From Oreohelix idahoensis (lineage: Eukaryota; Mollusca; Gastropoda; Stylommatophora; Oreohelicidae): a stretch of DNA of 64,000 bases. Each line of letters begins with the position of its first letter. The stretch's first letter is position 1. The stretch spans positions 512,501-576,500 of the forward strand of contig JAMPIV010010562.1 in the NCBI GenBank assembly GCA_024509875.1. The letters are read 5' to 3'. Shown here one piece after another: positions 11,335 through 22,622 of this stretch. The notes beneath the pieces were generated by a model, which did not search any database, had not been told where the DNA came from, and saw only the letters and a program-made list of their open reading frames with translations. The translations under genes were made by a program, and so were the position numbers.

Positions 11335-11445
11335 TCTGAACACAAAGTCAGAGCGGGAGCCTAGTGTAAAGTAATACCCCAGACCGCGTGTAAGAGGCAT
11401 CTTAAACAAAGTTGCCTTAACTATTTCTCTGAGACAGGAGTCAAT
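11335..11445 (+). repeat. Unclassified interspersed repeat B, copy 2
   Basis: This is the best-conserved copy. It contains ACACAAAGTCAGAG, ACCCCAGACCGCGTGTAAGA and CTATTTCTCTGAG in order, matching the minus strand at 24764-24862 and, more loosely, 9735-9835. Confidence 0.6.
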
Positions 11446-12374
11446 AGTCCCAAAGAGATTTTATAATTCTATATTTTGCACTTATTAGCATGTGACAATT
11501 GCTAGTTGATGTCCAAGTCAAATGAGGCTGACAACCTCAGCATGTAGAATGATGGTTTCATGAACCACCACTGCAAGAGCTGGTGACTGCTGTATGTGGG
11601 TTTCTCACAAAGAACCAACAGCAGAGGTAGTCCCAAGATCCATATAGAGCAGGGAGTGGATGATGATAGAACTGATGTACATACTTTTTATAGTATTCAC
11701 CTTTTCAACTAGTGCAAATGTAAAGATATTCAATATAAATATAATGAATGTCTTTCGCTCACTGGGATTAATAGTAATGCTCAGAGAGGGTAAAGTTCTG
11801 AGATAGATGGGATGGTGGAATGAAAATCGGGGGCAAATGACTGTGTGTCAGGAAACCCAATACTCATGAGAGTATTTGTTTCTCTTCTTTTATGATACTA
11901 GTCGGTGGTGAAAGTTGAGGTTGCTATAACTGGAACAAAGTGTGTAGCCAGCTGTCAAGTGGCCTGCTGTCAACGCTAGACACCATCATCAGACCGGTCT
12001 TGAAGACGCTGGACCAGCTTCGTGATTACTCCCTGATATTTCGTGGAACGTTCGTTTCACAACAAGTTCTTGTCGGATCTATAAACCACCACAGGTGCCA
12101 CGCCGAACACTTCTCGGGTCACAGAATCTGTTTGGAGAATAGTTAACTGGCGGGAAAGGATCTTTTTGACTTCAGTGCTGTAATTGGGATATGCCACAAT
12201 TAATTTGACTCCATCAGAAGTAGATTTATGGTGGGACAGAGCTGTGGAAATAATATTTTACTGAATTTAATCATTGGGGGCTCATCAAACGAGCTAAATT
12301 CTTTCTCCTGAAAAAATTTATTATAGTATCGAGAATATCAGACTAGACTATTGAAGCATCATTCTACAATTCAA
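11446..12374. other. No recognisable feature
   Basis: No gene, RNA or repeat was identified. The short frame at 11940-12146 has no recognisable domain. Confidence 0.4.
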
Positions 12375-12438
12375 ATCTCTGCCAAGAGATTACTATCTTG
12401 AACAAAGGGTAGATACCTTTGAAGTCCCTCAGTAGATA
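12375..12438 (+). repeat. Repeat A, copy 2, left half
   Basis: Left part of repeat A (CTCTGCCAAGAGATTACTAT onwards). It breaks at TA (12437-12438), where the mariner element begins, and resumes after the mariner at 22806 with GGCTGTTGGACCATCACTGC. The mariner is therefore younger than this repeat. Confidence 0.65.
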
Positions 12439-12499
12439 CTCCCTGTTCACAAAGTTCCGGGACTCATTTTTTTTAAATTGAATAAGTAGACTTACATAC

Positions 12500-13196
12500 T
12501 AGTTGGTTCTATCTCCTTCAAAGTAGTTCCCTTGTGAGTGTACACATTTATTCCAACGTTCCTGCCAATGAAGGAAGCACATATGGTAGTCACTTTGCGG
12601 AATAGCCCTCATTTGTCACGTCGCGTTGGCTTGAATCTGCTCAATGTCATCGAATCTACGACCTTTCATTGTTTTCTTAAGTTGCGGAACAAGAAAAAGT
12701 CACACGGAGCAAGATCGGGTGAGTATGGAGGAAGCGGGAGCTATGGAATGTTGTGTTTCGTCAAAAATGCGTTTGTGGTGACAGACGTGTGTGCAGATAC
12801 ATTGTCATGATGAACAAGCCAATTCCTGTGCGCCACTTCTCAGGGCGATGTCTGCGCTGTTTTGTAAAATTCAACACTGACACTCTGTCCAATAGGGACG
12901 TGTTCATGATGCACAAGGCCATCAATGTCGAAAAACGCTATTAACATGGTCTTGACATTGGACTTGACCTGTCGTGCTTTCTTCGGCCGAGAAGATTAAT
13001 GCGTTCGCCACTGGGATGACGTGTTGCTTTGTTTCCGGGTCATATCCGTACACCCAGCTTTCATCACCAGTTATTATCGAGGACATGAAATTTGTGTCGT
13101 TTTTTGCTATCTCAAGGAGGTCAGTGCAAATGGGCAACTAATCGTCCTTCTGGTCCTCAGTCAGATGGCGTGGCACGAGTTTCGCTGACACCCGTC
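12500..13196 (-). pseudogene. mariner transposase, C-terminal part (DD34D catalytic region)
   Basis: The minus-strand reading begins VSAKLVPRHLTEDQK. A stop follows shortly, then TGDESWVYGYDPETK, which carries the first catalytic Asp. Further on HHDNVSAHT carries the second, and PPYSPDLAPCDFF the third, 34 residues after the second, counting one stop codon as a position. This is the mariner DD34D signature. At least two in-frame stops and frame changes break it. It joins the N-terminal part at 22263-22622 across the inserted LTR retrotransposon: the codons for MRR end on one side and VSAKL begins on the other. The transposase is dead. Confidence in the family is high from the motif spacing and the flanking inverted repeats. 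Confidence 0.88.
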
Positions 13197-15600
13197 TGTG
13201 GTGAAGTGGGATGTTATAAATACTTATAGGGAACTTAGTGTACTGACTGAGATCAGCTGTGAAGGTATCTATATCTATTAAGAGTAGTGTATTATAGATA
13301 ACCTTACTTGCTACCACATATCTATATATCTCAGTCAGAATTATTCTGGAATAGTGTGATGCTACGTTATGTGTCTAGGGTATGAGTATGGTGAAGTGTA
13401 AGTCACAACAACAGACAGATAAACAATTTAATTTAATCCACTACTCTTAACAACACTGTGACACTCACATACATATAACACTCTATGAGAATATCTTAAA
13501 GAAGTCACTCGTAACTTTTCAATTAACAATATGTATTCATTACTGTCATAAATGTGTATGTGTGTCCTGATTCAAAGACAAAGGAACCAGGAATCACAAT
13601 CAATGTTAATTACAAGTTATGTACAGAATGTATTAATATGAATCTGGTAGTGACATATATTATTAAAAATATCCTATGTGTGTCAGTTGTGTAGTAGTAG
13701 TATGAGGTAATACTGGTTTTGTTTTGTTCAAGCTCTGTTGGTATTTGTCATCATGACTTCAATAGTTTGTCTTAAGGAAACTAGTATTGGAGATGTTCTC
13801 AGTTCCTGATATTAAGACAATTAATTTCCCCTCTTAATATTATTTTTACAAAGTCATTTCAAGATGAGGGGACATAATGTTGAGCTCAGCTGGCCAATTC
13901 GCTTATCTGGCGTGATGGCGGCAGGAAAGGACTCCTCTGCTCGAATTCTCCTCTGGGCTCTGGAGACACCTCACTGATAGCTAAAAGGACCAAGGAGTAT
14001 GCTGTCCGACACTGGATTCAGCAAAGCTCTGACCAGGTGCTGCTCAGTACCATCAAGACCACGGTCCCTGAAATCAAGAAGGATGTACCTTCTACTTCAT
14101 AACTAACTTAAACTCTCTTGTTACACTGATCACAACACAGCACAAACATTGAGTTCAGAGCGTTAGGCCAACTGTCAGCTTCATTTGAAATACTTTATTC
14201 CAGTATTACCCTTCTTAATGGTTACTACGCCTCTGCAATTCCAGCATTATTTCTTTCTAGTCAATCATCCAGGTGTCAGTGTACTGTTTGGCCATTCCAT
14301 GCCGTTTTACTTTTCTCCGACACCCTCTGTTCAGGCTGGAGCATTTTAGGCTTTACCTCACGTTTGCCACTGAACTACACATATATATATACAGGCATAA
14401 ATCAACAATTCACATTCAATTTTCATTAAAAGATATTGAATGGTTCAAGCTTACCACAATTCATACGAATAAACACAGATACGTTGATTAGCAATGAATT
14501 CTGGCACAAACTGGCACAAATTCCCATCTGCTTATCTTCCAGGCTTTTATTTAGCAAAATATAAGCTGGCTTCAACGCACTGATGCTTTATCAAGCTTAT
14601 TTAAACAAGTGGTTTCGAACTAACGCTCCCAAGTGTGTATATCAGCGAGTCTGACCAATGAGCCCCGTTTCGACAAGTGTTTGAAAAAATGTTACCTTTC
14701 CCCGTCTCCCCTAACAACCAAGATAGTATTTATAGCCCGACCAATCGTGGTTAGGCTTTCATTTGTTGCGCTCCAATCAATTTGGAGTTTACATGGTAGG
14801 CTATTTCTGTAACGTAAATTTTTTTCAAACACGTTAAAAAAAAATCTTATGAGCAGAAATGATTTTATGCTGTCAGGCATCCCCAATATTTTATTTTGGT
14901 TATAATTTATTAATTCCTGGACTATTTGCGTAACGTTTTACATATTATTTGTCAGCAAGCCCTAAGGAACCCAAAAATACAAATTTAAAGGAGCTACGTG
15001 GCTGCGTTCAAAATATGTATTTTCTACCTCCTGTTTCGAAGATGTGCTGTCTGGGTACTGTTATGTTTTCAACCGTAAACCCATCTATTGTTATCTTTCC
15101 TAATAAGAGTTTTTTATGATTTATAAACCTAACTCTGGGAAAGGGTAGTGTATTTTATCACTGTCCGTCTGAAAAAAATTTAGTGCATGTAGACTTACAC
15201 GCGTGATGGCAGCATTTGTGTATCGCGCGACGCGTGTTGCATGCGTTCCTGATTTTCAGCCCTCCCCTCTCTCTTTATCCTTTTGTCCATCTGTTCGTTC
15301 GTTTTGGTAACGTAATATAATTAATGTTAGGATTAATTTAGGTCATTACGCAGTCTCTCAATGTTTTTCCAAGAAATACAGCACACGTTTCATTGAAGAA
15401 AGCGGGTAATAATACAGTAAGCTTTTATATCAACGTGAAAGCGTTACAATTTGCAGACGAAGCAGAAAACAAGGGGGATTTCGAGTACATTCTTTGTGAC
15501 AGCACTGTTATTTACCATTCTTCTTCCTTTATTAATTTTATTTGTTAGGCTTCATATTTACCTAATAATTTATATATGTGGATTAGAATATTCCATGACA
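13197..15600 (-). repeat. 3' LTR (2,404 bp)
   Basis: It begins TGTGGTGAAG and ends CCATGACA on this strand and matches 19853-22257 over its whole length. Visible differences cluster in the first 700 bp (around 13535-13860). The rest is almost identical. Short open frames inside it have no domain. Confidence 0.95.
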
Positions 15601-15611
15601 CCTCCCCTCTT
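15601..15611 (-). other. Polypurine tract
   Basis: The minus strand reads AAGAGGGGAGG directly before the 3' LTR start (TGTCATGG). This is the position and composition expected of the plus-strand DNA primer site. Confidence 0.8.
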
Positions 15612-15667
15612 AAAACAGACATTATATGTCAGTCCTTTATTCTATATACACATAGAGAAATTTATTA

Positions 15668-17452
15668 TTATTTCTGGGGTTTACGGTGATTCTCATCACA
15701 CGGATGGCGGCTTAAAAAATCCGCTCCCAGATTGGTTTTTCCAGATATATACTCAATGCTAAAATTATATGGAGCCAGAAGCAAAGACCATCGGAGTAAC
15801 CTAGAGTTCTCATGCTTAGCCTGTGCTAAAAACGATAAAGGTTTGTGGTCTGTTTGCAACTTAAATGCCTTCCCATATAGATAAATATTGAATTTCTTTA
15901 TTGCCCATATTACTGCAAGACATTCTTTTTCGCTAGTTGAGTAGTTGATTTCAGCTTTATTCAACTTTCTGCTAGCATATGCCACTGGGCTTAATTCCCC
16001 ATCCAATGCATCTGATTTCTGTAGTAGAGTTGCACCTAACCCAATATTACTTGCATCCGTCCTTACTATGAATTCTTGACTTAAGTCAGGTAATTTCAAA
16101 ATGGGTTTACTTGTGAGCTTTTCCTTCAATTCTTGGTAAGTCATTTCACATTGTGGTGTCCATGTAATGCGATCTGGATGTCCTTTACGTGTCAATTCAG
16201 TTAAAGGTGCACATATGGAATTAAAGTTTTTGATATACTTCTGGTAGAAACCACATAATGAGACAAAGGATCTCACGTCCTTCTTGGTTTGTGGTCTCGG
16301 GGCTTTCTGTAGTTTCTCTAAATTCTTTGGGTCAGGGGTCATGTTTCCCTGATAAACTGTGTGTCCCAAAAATTCCAATTCTTTACATCCAACGCAACAT
16401 TTGGTTGGTCGGGCTGTTAAATTTGCCTCCCTAAGTCGATCAAACAGCATGTTCAGAGAGTCAATGTGTTCCTCAAATGTTTCTGTTGCTATAAGGATAT
16501 CATCCATAAAATTTGTTATACAGGGATTATTCAGAGGATCCAATAATTTTCTCATCATTCTAGAGAAGACACTAGGCGCATTCTTCAATCCAAATGGCAA
16601 TCTATTAAACTCATAGTGTCCTTCTGAGGTACTAAAAGCTAGGTATGGTCTAACCTCAGGCTTTACTGGAATCTGATAGTATCCTTTACTCAGATCCACT
16701 TTTGAGAAATATTTAGCTTTATTTAGTCTGGCAAACAGCTGATTTGTATCCGGCAATGGATCCACCTGTCCTTCTGTAATAGCATTCAGTCTCCTGTAAT
16801 CTATACAGAGTCTATGTTCTCCAGAGGGCTTCCTTAAGAGTACAACACCGGAACTATACGAAGACTCACTGTGCGAAATAATTCCTTCCTTCAATAGATA
16901 GTCTATCTCTTCCTTCAAAGCTTTCTCCTTAGCAAACGGAATCGAATATGGTTTCATACAGACAGGTGTGGAGTCTATTAGTTTCATATCATATTCCAAT
17001 AGGTTTGTATGCCCTGGTCGGTCTGTTAACACCTCTGCATGATTATTTAGAACCTGTTGCACTCTCTCTTTCTGAGTTTTCGTTAAATGTGTACTGATTT
17101 TCACCTGTGCTGCTGTCTCACAGGGGTGTAATGGATATTCAAATGATGAAAGTGGTTCCTTTTTCATCTCCATGGCGATGGACAAGGTCAACAAGTGTGT
17201 CTCTTCCTGATGTTCTCTTTCCAAATATTTCTTCAGGAGATTCACATGATAGATTTTTTCTTTCCCCTTCTTATCTATCTTATAATTTGTTCTAGACACC
17301 TTCTCTAGAACTGTATATGGACCCTGCCATCCAATTTGTAACTTATTCTGACTCCCAGGCAAAAGAAGCAGTACTTTCTCTCCCACAGCCAAATTTCTGT
17401 CTTTCGCCTTCCTGTTATAATAGGCAGCATGTTTCTTCCTGGCTTGTTTCAA
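15668..17452 (-). CDS. Integrase tail, reverse transcriptase and RNase H
   Basis: This 594-residue frame opens in the linker after integrase (KQARKKHAAYYNRKAK). It contains the GPY/F module (GWQGPYTVLEKV, about 40-50, then IYHVNLLKKY), then reverse transcriptase (about 195-390) with LCIDYRRLN, FSKVDLSKGYYQ and FMDD in place of YIDD near 315. RNase H follows (about 460-580) with RTDAS, EKECLAV and TDHKPL. Because the integrase tail precedes RT, this element shares the copia-like order of the frame at 381-5561. It is in the same frame as the upstream Gag, but stops and a frameshifted stretch at 17465-17569 separate them. RT and RNase H look intact. It lacks its own integrase core. Confidence 0.92.
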   Translation of the reverse strand: MKQARKKHAAYYNRKAKDRNLAVGEKVLLLLPGSQNKLQIGWQGPYTVLEKVSRTNYKIDKKGKEKIYHVNLLKKYLEREHQEETHLLTLSIAMEMKKEPLSSFEYPLHPCETAAQVKISTHLTKTQKERVQQVLNNHAEVLTDRPGHTNLLEYDMKLIDSTPVCMKPYSIPFAKEKALKEEIDYLLKEGIISHSESSYSSGVVLLRKPSGEHRLCIDYRRLNAITEGQVDPLPDTNQLFARLNKAKYFSKVDLSKGYYQIPVKPEVRPYLAFSTSEGHYEFNRLPFGLKNAPSVFSRMMRKLLDPLNNPCITNFMDDILIATETFEEHIDSLNMLFDRLREANLTARPTKCCVGCKELEFLGHTVYQGNMTPDPKNLEKLQKAPRPQTKKDVRSFVSLCGFYQKYIKNFNSICAPLTELTRKGHPDRITWTPQCEMTYQELKEKLTSKPILKLPDLSQEFIVRTDASNIGLGATLLQKSDALDGELSPVAYASRKLNKAEINYSTSEKECLAVIWAIKKFNIYLYGKAFKLQTDHKPLSFLAQAKHENSRLLRWSLLLAPYNFSIEYISGKTNLGADFLSRHPCDENHRKPQK

Positions 17453-17569
17453 ATTTTCATTGGCAAGTTTCCAGCCAGTTTTTCAACCGAGTGGTCAGCT
17501 CATTCACATATTGGTATGAAGATGTAATGTTTTCCTCTGCCTTTTCATCAGTCCACGTTCTTAACAAAG

Positions 17570-19660
17570 CTACATATGGACCTTTAATTGTGTGGACCTA
17601 TTTGTCCATGCACCGGTATGGTCTCTTCCACTCGAAGCTTTATAGTGATGATTTTTCCTCCCAGAATTATCATTCACAAAACGACCGCTACCAATTTTTC
17701 TTTTGGGGCTTTCTCCCCTCTTAAAATTCTTGATGAGAGATTTCCTCTCTACATCCTCTTCCTCCAGTTTGTTTAAGTCCGATTGAGGGATTTTCGGCTT
17801 ATCCTGGGGTAAGACATCTTTTTGCACTCTCCGCATAGTGGCCATTGTAAAACAGTTAAGTGAAGCTTGTCCGTGAAAAGGGGCTTCCCATTCCATTTGG
17901 TCCACTTTATCAAATCTATTTCTCTTTTTATTATCAGGCCTAATTTTGCCCCGTGGCGTGTCCAGGTCCTGATCCATGTTCCCACTTGTGGGTGTTCCCT
18001 CATGTGCTATGCTACACCTTTCTACAAAATTCTCAATGTCCCATCTTGCTTTGGGCCAATAATAATTGTGAGCCACCTTTTGAATGATGGTACCTATTTT
18101 CTCATGGTCCCCATCTGGTTTCACATGTAGGCTCCTTATTAATTCTGTCCTATATCTTTTAGGAAGAACCAGCTGTCCCTGACCTTTGGATCTAGCTCCA
18201 GTCTTCCTATACATCAACTTGTTTTTCATGTAAAAATCTCCCTTGCCTGGAGTTGTATGACAAGTTGACAATTTTCTGAAACAAGGCTTGAGTGTTTTAT
18301 CCCCAGCCTGTGCCTTCCTCATCTCTTCTGGAGTGGTATCTAACATAATATCCTCCTCCTGTCTTGAGGTCGACCTGACCTGAAGGGTTGCCATATACAC
18401 AGGTTTCCTTCTGCAACGGTCAGTGTCATGATTGTCCATCTGACAATTTTTACACCACCTTTTTCCTTGGTTGAAAGATTTTCTTTCATCATATTTCCTT
18501 TCATCGAATTGTGGGAATTTATTTTTATTTTCATACCGTGGCCTATCAAATTGGTGCTTACCTTTATTTTGATCCTTAGGATCAAATTTATTAAAGTTCT
18601 GTGGTGCCCTAAAGTTATCCACCTGTTTCTTTTTATTACCTGTTACCTCTGCTTGAGCTGCTTGATACCTTTCAGCAACATTTAGCAACTCACCCAGCCT
18701 CTCTGCACCTTGTTCCATGAGAAACTTTCTCAGGTCTGGAGCCATGGACTCTCTTAATTGCTCTATAAGGACCATTTCCTTAAGATCTTGGGTTTTCCCC
18801 AGAGAAGTCCATTTCTCCAAGTATGTCTCTATTCGTGCAGAGAACTGGTGATAGGTTTCACCTGACAGTAGTTTAGCATTCCTAAATTTTTTCCTATAAA
18901 ATTCTGCATTCTTTTCATACCTTAACAAAAGAGACTGCTTTAGCATGTCATAATTTTCCTGATCACCTCTGCTCATTTTTGCAAAAACTTCATAAGCTGC
19001 CCCACGAAGTCCCTGAGATAACTTTAAGCTCCACCTTTCTCTCTCTAACCCATACGTGGTAGCTAATAGTTCATACCTATTTATATAGCTCTCAATATCA
19101 TCGTCTTTCTCAACAAAATGATCTAAATGAAAATTCATAGCTGAGGTTGAGGCTCCTTGAGTAACCGTAGCATCAGAGGCAAAGGGACTGGCACCATTTT
19201 CAGGAGCATGGCCTTGAAACTCAAACTCCCTTAGTCGTAACTCATGTTCCCTTTGTAATCTTTTATCTTCTGCTTCCCTTTCTGCAGCTAATTTCCTCTC
19301 TTCTGCAGCTAATTTCTTCTCTTCCCTTTCTGCAGCTAATCTTTTGTCTTCCCTTTCTGCAGCCAATCTTCTGTCTTCTCTTTCTGCCTCCAATTTCTTA
19401 GCCTCAGCCTCAATCTGCAACCTCTTAGTCTCAGCCTCAGCTTCAATCTGCAACCTCTTAGTCTCAGCCTCAGCTTCAAATTGTAACTTCTTAATTTCCC
19501 TGTCAGCCTCTAACTTTCTTTCGGCTTCAAACCTTCTTTCTTCGCGTTCAATAAATTTGTCACATTCCGTAGTAACATAGGCAACCATAACTTGCCCATC
19601 TAATCCTAACTCTTTTGCAGTCTGAACCGCAGCAGATCGAAATTTGGCCAGGTCCGCCAT
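17570..19660 (-). CDS. Gag with fused integrase zinc finger; protease and integrase core missing
   Basis: This 696-residue frame starts MADLAKF, like the Gag at 55168. A long Glu/Lys/Arg coiled coil with repeated blocks (LQIEAEAETKR twice, LAAERE) covers about 35-165. The SCAN-like capsid is at about 172-340, and a CCHC knuckle (CKNC, H, C with spacing 2-4-4) is near 400. Retropepsin, expected next, is absent: only about 30 residues separate the knuckle from AGDKTLKPCF, the integrase entry. The finger (about 507-550) keeps YYWPKARWDIENF, but the final CxxC is reduced (CSIAH). The catalytic core is replaced by about 130 basic residues without a recognised domain. Deletion and rearrangement of a longer Gag-Pol is the likely cause. 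Confidence 0.85.
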   Translation of the reverse strand: MADLAKFRSAAVQTAKELGLDGQVMVAYVTTECDKFIEREERRFEAERKLEADREIKKLQFEAEAETKRLQIEAEAETKRLQIEAEAKKLEAEREDRRLAAEREDKRLAAEREEKKLAAEERKLAAEREAEDKRLQREHELRLREFEFQGHAPENGASPFASDATVTQGASTSAMNFHLDHFVEKDDDIESYINRYELLATTYGLERERWSLKLSQGLRGAAYEVFAKMSRGDQENYDMLKQSLLLRYEKNAEFYRKKFRNAKLLSGETYHQFSARIETYLEKWTSLGKTQDLKEMVLIEQLRESMAPDLRKFLMEQGAERLGELLNVAERYQAAQAEVTGNKKKQVDNFRAPQNFNKFDPKDQNKGKHQFDRPRYENKNKFPQFDERKYDERKSFNQGKRWCKNCQMDNHDTDRCRRKPVYMATLQVRSTSRQEEDIMLDTTPEEMRKAQAGDKTLKPCFRKLSTCHTTPGKGDFYMKNKLMYRKTGARSKGQGQLVLPKRYRTELIRSLHVKPDGDHEKIGTIIQKVAHNYYWPKARWDIENFVERCSIAHEGTPTSGNMDQDLDTPRGKIRPDNKKRNRFDKVDQMEWEAPFHGQASLNCFTMATMRRVQKDVLPQDKPKIPQSDLNKLEEEDVERKSLIKNFKRGESPKRKIGSGRFVNDNSGRKNHHYKASSGRDHTGAWTNRSTQLKVHM

Positions 19661-19829
19661 TGTCTATCAGGTAACTTTATATAATGTCTAACCAACAATT
19701 CAATCTCTAATGGACAACACAGGCACCGTGAGCTCAACCTTATTTAATTCCACCCAAGGATACCTTTTAATTCTTATATTCCCTGAAGTGAATTACCCCC
19801 AATATTTTTAATAGTTAAAGATTCAAAAT

Positions 19830-19847
19830 CCCAAGAGCGAGACCCCA
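19830..19847 (-). other. Candidate primer-binding site
   Basis: Five bases inside the 5' LTR edge the minus strand reads TGGGGTCTCGCTCTTGGG. It opens with the TGG needed to pair with a tRNA CCA end and loosely resembles proline-tRNA type sites. The primer tRNA is not established. Confidence 0.5.
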
Positions 19848-19852
19848 ATATA

Positions 19853-22257
19853 TGTGGTGAAGTGGGATGTTATAAATATTTATAGGGAACTTAGTGTACT
19901 GACTGAGATCAGCTGTGAAGGTATCTATATCTATTAAGAGTAGTGTATTATAGATAACCTTACTTGCTACCACATATCTATATATCTCAGTCAGAATTAT
20001 TCTGGAATAGTGTGATGCTACGTTATGTGTCTAGGGTATGAGTATGGTGAAGTGTAAGTCACAACAACAGACAGATAAACAATTTAATTTAATCCACTAC
20101 TCTTAACAACACTGTGACACTCACATACATATAACACTCTATGAGAATATCTTAAAGAAGTCACTCGTAACTTTTCAAATAACAATATGTATTCATTACT
20201 GGCATGAATGAATATGTGTCCTGATTCAACTACAAGGGAACCAGGAATCACAATCAATTTAAATTACAAGTTATGTACAGAATGTATTTAATATGAATAT
20301 TGAAGTGACATATATTATTACAAATGTTCTATGTGTGTCAGTTGTGTAGTAGTAATATGAGGTAATACTGGTTTTGTTTTGTTCAAGCTCTGTTGGTATT
20401 TGTCATCATGACTTCAATAGTTTGTCTTTAGGGACTAGTATTGGAGATGTTCTCAGTTCCTGATATTAAGACAATTAATTTCCCCTCTTAAGGTTATTTT
20501 TACAAAGTCATTTCAAGATGAGGGGACATAATGTTGAGCTCAGCTGGCCAATTCGCTTATCTGGCGTGATGGCGGCAGGAAAGGACTCCTCTGCTCGAAT
20601 TCTCCTCTGGGCTCAGGAGACACCTCACTGATAGCTAAAAAGACCAAGGAGTATGCTGTCCGACTCTGGATTCAGCAAAGCTCTGACCAGGTGCTGCTCA
20701 CTACCATCAAGACCACGGTCCCTGAAATCAAGAAGGATGTACCTTCTACTTCATAACTAACTTAAACTCTCTTGTTACACTGATCACAACACAGCACAAA
20801 CATTGAGTTCAGAGCATTAGGCCAACTGTCAGCTTCATTTGAAATACTTTATTCCAGTATTACCCTTCTTAATGGTTACTACGCCTCTGCAATTCCAGCA
20901 TTATTTCTTTCTATTCAATCATCCAGGTGTCAGTGTACTGTTTGGCCATTCCATGCCGTTTTACTTTTCTCCGACACCCTCTGTTCAGGCTGGAGCATTA
21001 CAGGCTTTACCTCACGTTTGCCACTGAACTACACATATATATATACAGGCATAAATCAACAATTCACATTCAATTTTCATTAAAAGATATTGAATGGTTC
21101 AAGCTTACCACAATTCATACGAATAAACACAGATACGTTGATTAGCAATGAATTCTGGCACAAACTGGCACAAATTCCCATCTGCTTATCTTCCAGGCTT
21201 TTATTGAGCAAAATATAAGCTGGCTTCAACGCACTGATGCTTTATCAAGCTTATTTAAACAAGTGGTTTCGAACTAACGCTCCCAAGTGTGTATATCAGC
21301 GAGTCTGACCAATGAGCCCCGTTTCGACAAGTGTTTGAAAAAATGTTACCTTTCCCCGTCTCCCCTAACAACCAAGATAGTATTTATAGCCCGACCAATC
21401 GTGGTTAGGCTTTCATTTGTTGCGCTCCAATCAATTTGGAGTTTACATGGTAGGCTATTTCTGTAACGTAAATTTTTTTCAAACACGTTAAAAAAAAATC
21501 TTATGAGCAGAAATGATTTTATGCTGTCAGGCATCCCCAATATTTTATTTTGGTTATAATTTATTAATTCCTGGACTATTTGCGTAACGTTTTACATATT
21601 ATTTGTCAGCAAGCCCTAAGGAACCCAAAAATTCAAATTTAACGGAGCTACGTGGCTGCGTTCAAAATATGCAATTTCTTCTACCTCCTGTTTCGAAGAT
21701 GTGCTGTCTGGGTACTGTTATGTTTTCAACCGTAAACCCATCTATTGTTATCTTTCCTAATAAGCGTTTTTTATGATTTATAAACCTAACTCTGGGAAAG
21801 GGTAGTGTATTTTATCACTGTCCGTCTGAAAAAAATTTAGTGCATGTAGACTTACACGCGTGATGGCAGCATTTGTGTATCGCGCGACGCGTGTTGCATG
21901 CGTTCCTGATTTTCAGCCCTCCCCTCTCTCTTTATCCTTTTGTCCATCTGTTCGTTCGTTTTGGTAACGTAATATAATTAATGTTAGGATTAATTTAGGT
22001 CATTACGCAGTCTCTCAATGTTTTTCCAAGAAATACAGCACACGTTTCATTGAAGAAAGCGGGTAATAATACAGTAAGCTTTTATATCAACGTGAAAGCG
22101 TTACAATTTGCAGACGAAGCAGAAAACAAGGGGGATTTCGAGTACATTCCTTGTGACAGCACTGTTATTTACCATTCTTCTTCCTTTATTTATTTTATTT
22201 GTTAGGCTTCATATTTACCTAATAATTTATATATGTGGATTAGAATATTCCATGACA
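19853..22257 (-). repeat. 5' LTR (2,405 bp)
   Basis: Begins TGTGGTGAAG, ends CCATGACA, and aligns end to end with 13197-15600. It is followed by the target duplication CCGTC at 22258-22262. It should hold the element's promoter and RNA start. Confidence 0.95.
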
Positions 22258-22262
22258 CCGTC

Positions 22263-22622
22263 TCATGTGCAAATCTTCAGTTACGATTTTATGGCACGTA
22301 CCAATTGATATTCCAATATTCCAATATCATCAGCAACCTCTCTGATAGTCAGACGTCGGTCAGCGCGTATCATTTCTTGCAAATGTGCTACGAACTCGTC
22401 GGTGTGGGAGGTGGAGGGTCTCCCTTGACGGGGGATATCTTCAAAGGATCGGAGTCCACTTTTGAAACGGGAATACCACTCAAATGTTTTAAATCTACCT
22501 AAACCGGACTCTCCGAAAGCTGTTTGCAACATTTCGAGAGTTTCGGAACCAGTTTTTCCTAGACGAAGCAGAAATCAATGCACACACGTTGTTGAATTTT
22601 GCCGTCCATTTTTGAAACGCGA
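22263..22622 (-). pseudogene. mariner transposase, N-terminal part (helix-turn-helix)
   Basis: The reading starts at MDGKIQQRVCIDFC (about 22610). A one-base frameshift follows, then LGKTGSETLEMLQTAFG, TFEWYSRFKSG and PRQGRPST. These match the paired helix-turn-helix DNA-binding region that recognises mariner inverted repeats. A short duplication near 22310-22325 shifts the frame again before GTCHKIVTEDLHMRR, where the LTR retrotransposon interrupts it. The remainder lies at 12500-13196. Confidence 0.87.

Larger units (their letters stand above)
13197..22257 (-). mobile_element. Complete LTR retrotransposon with 2.4-kb LTRs (Ty3-type, defective pol)
   Basis: Two direct LTRs (13197-15600 and 19853-22257) flank a 4,252-bp interior. 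CCGTC lies at both 13192-13196 and 22258-22262, a 5-bp target duplication, and the LTRs begin TG and end CA. The element sits inside the mariner transposase, between the codons for MRR and VSAKL. Gag and pol are on the minus strand. Protease and the integrase core are missing, so it could only have moved with enzymes supplied by relatives. Confidence 0.95.
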
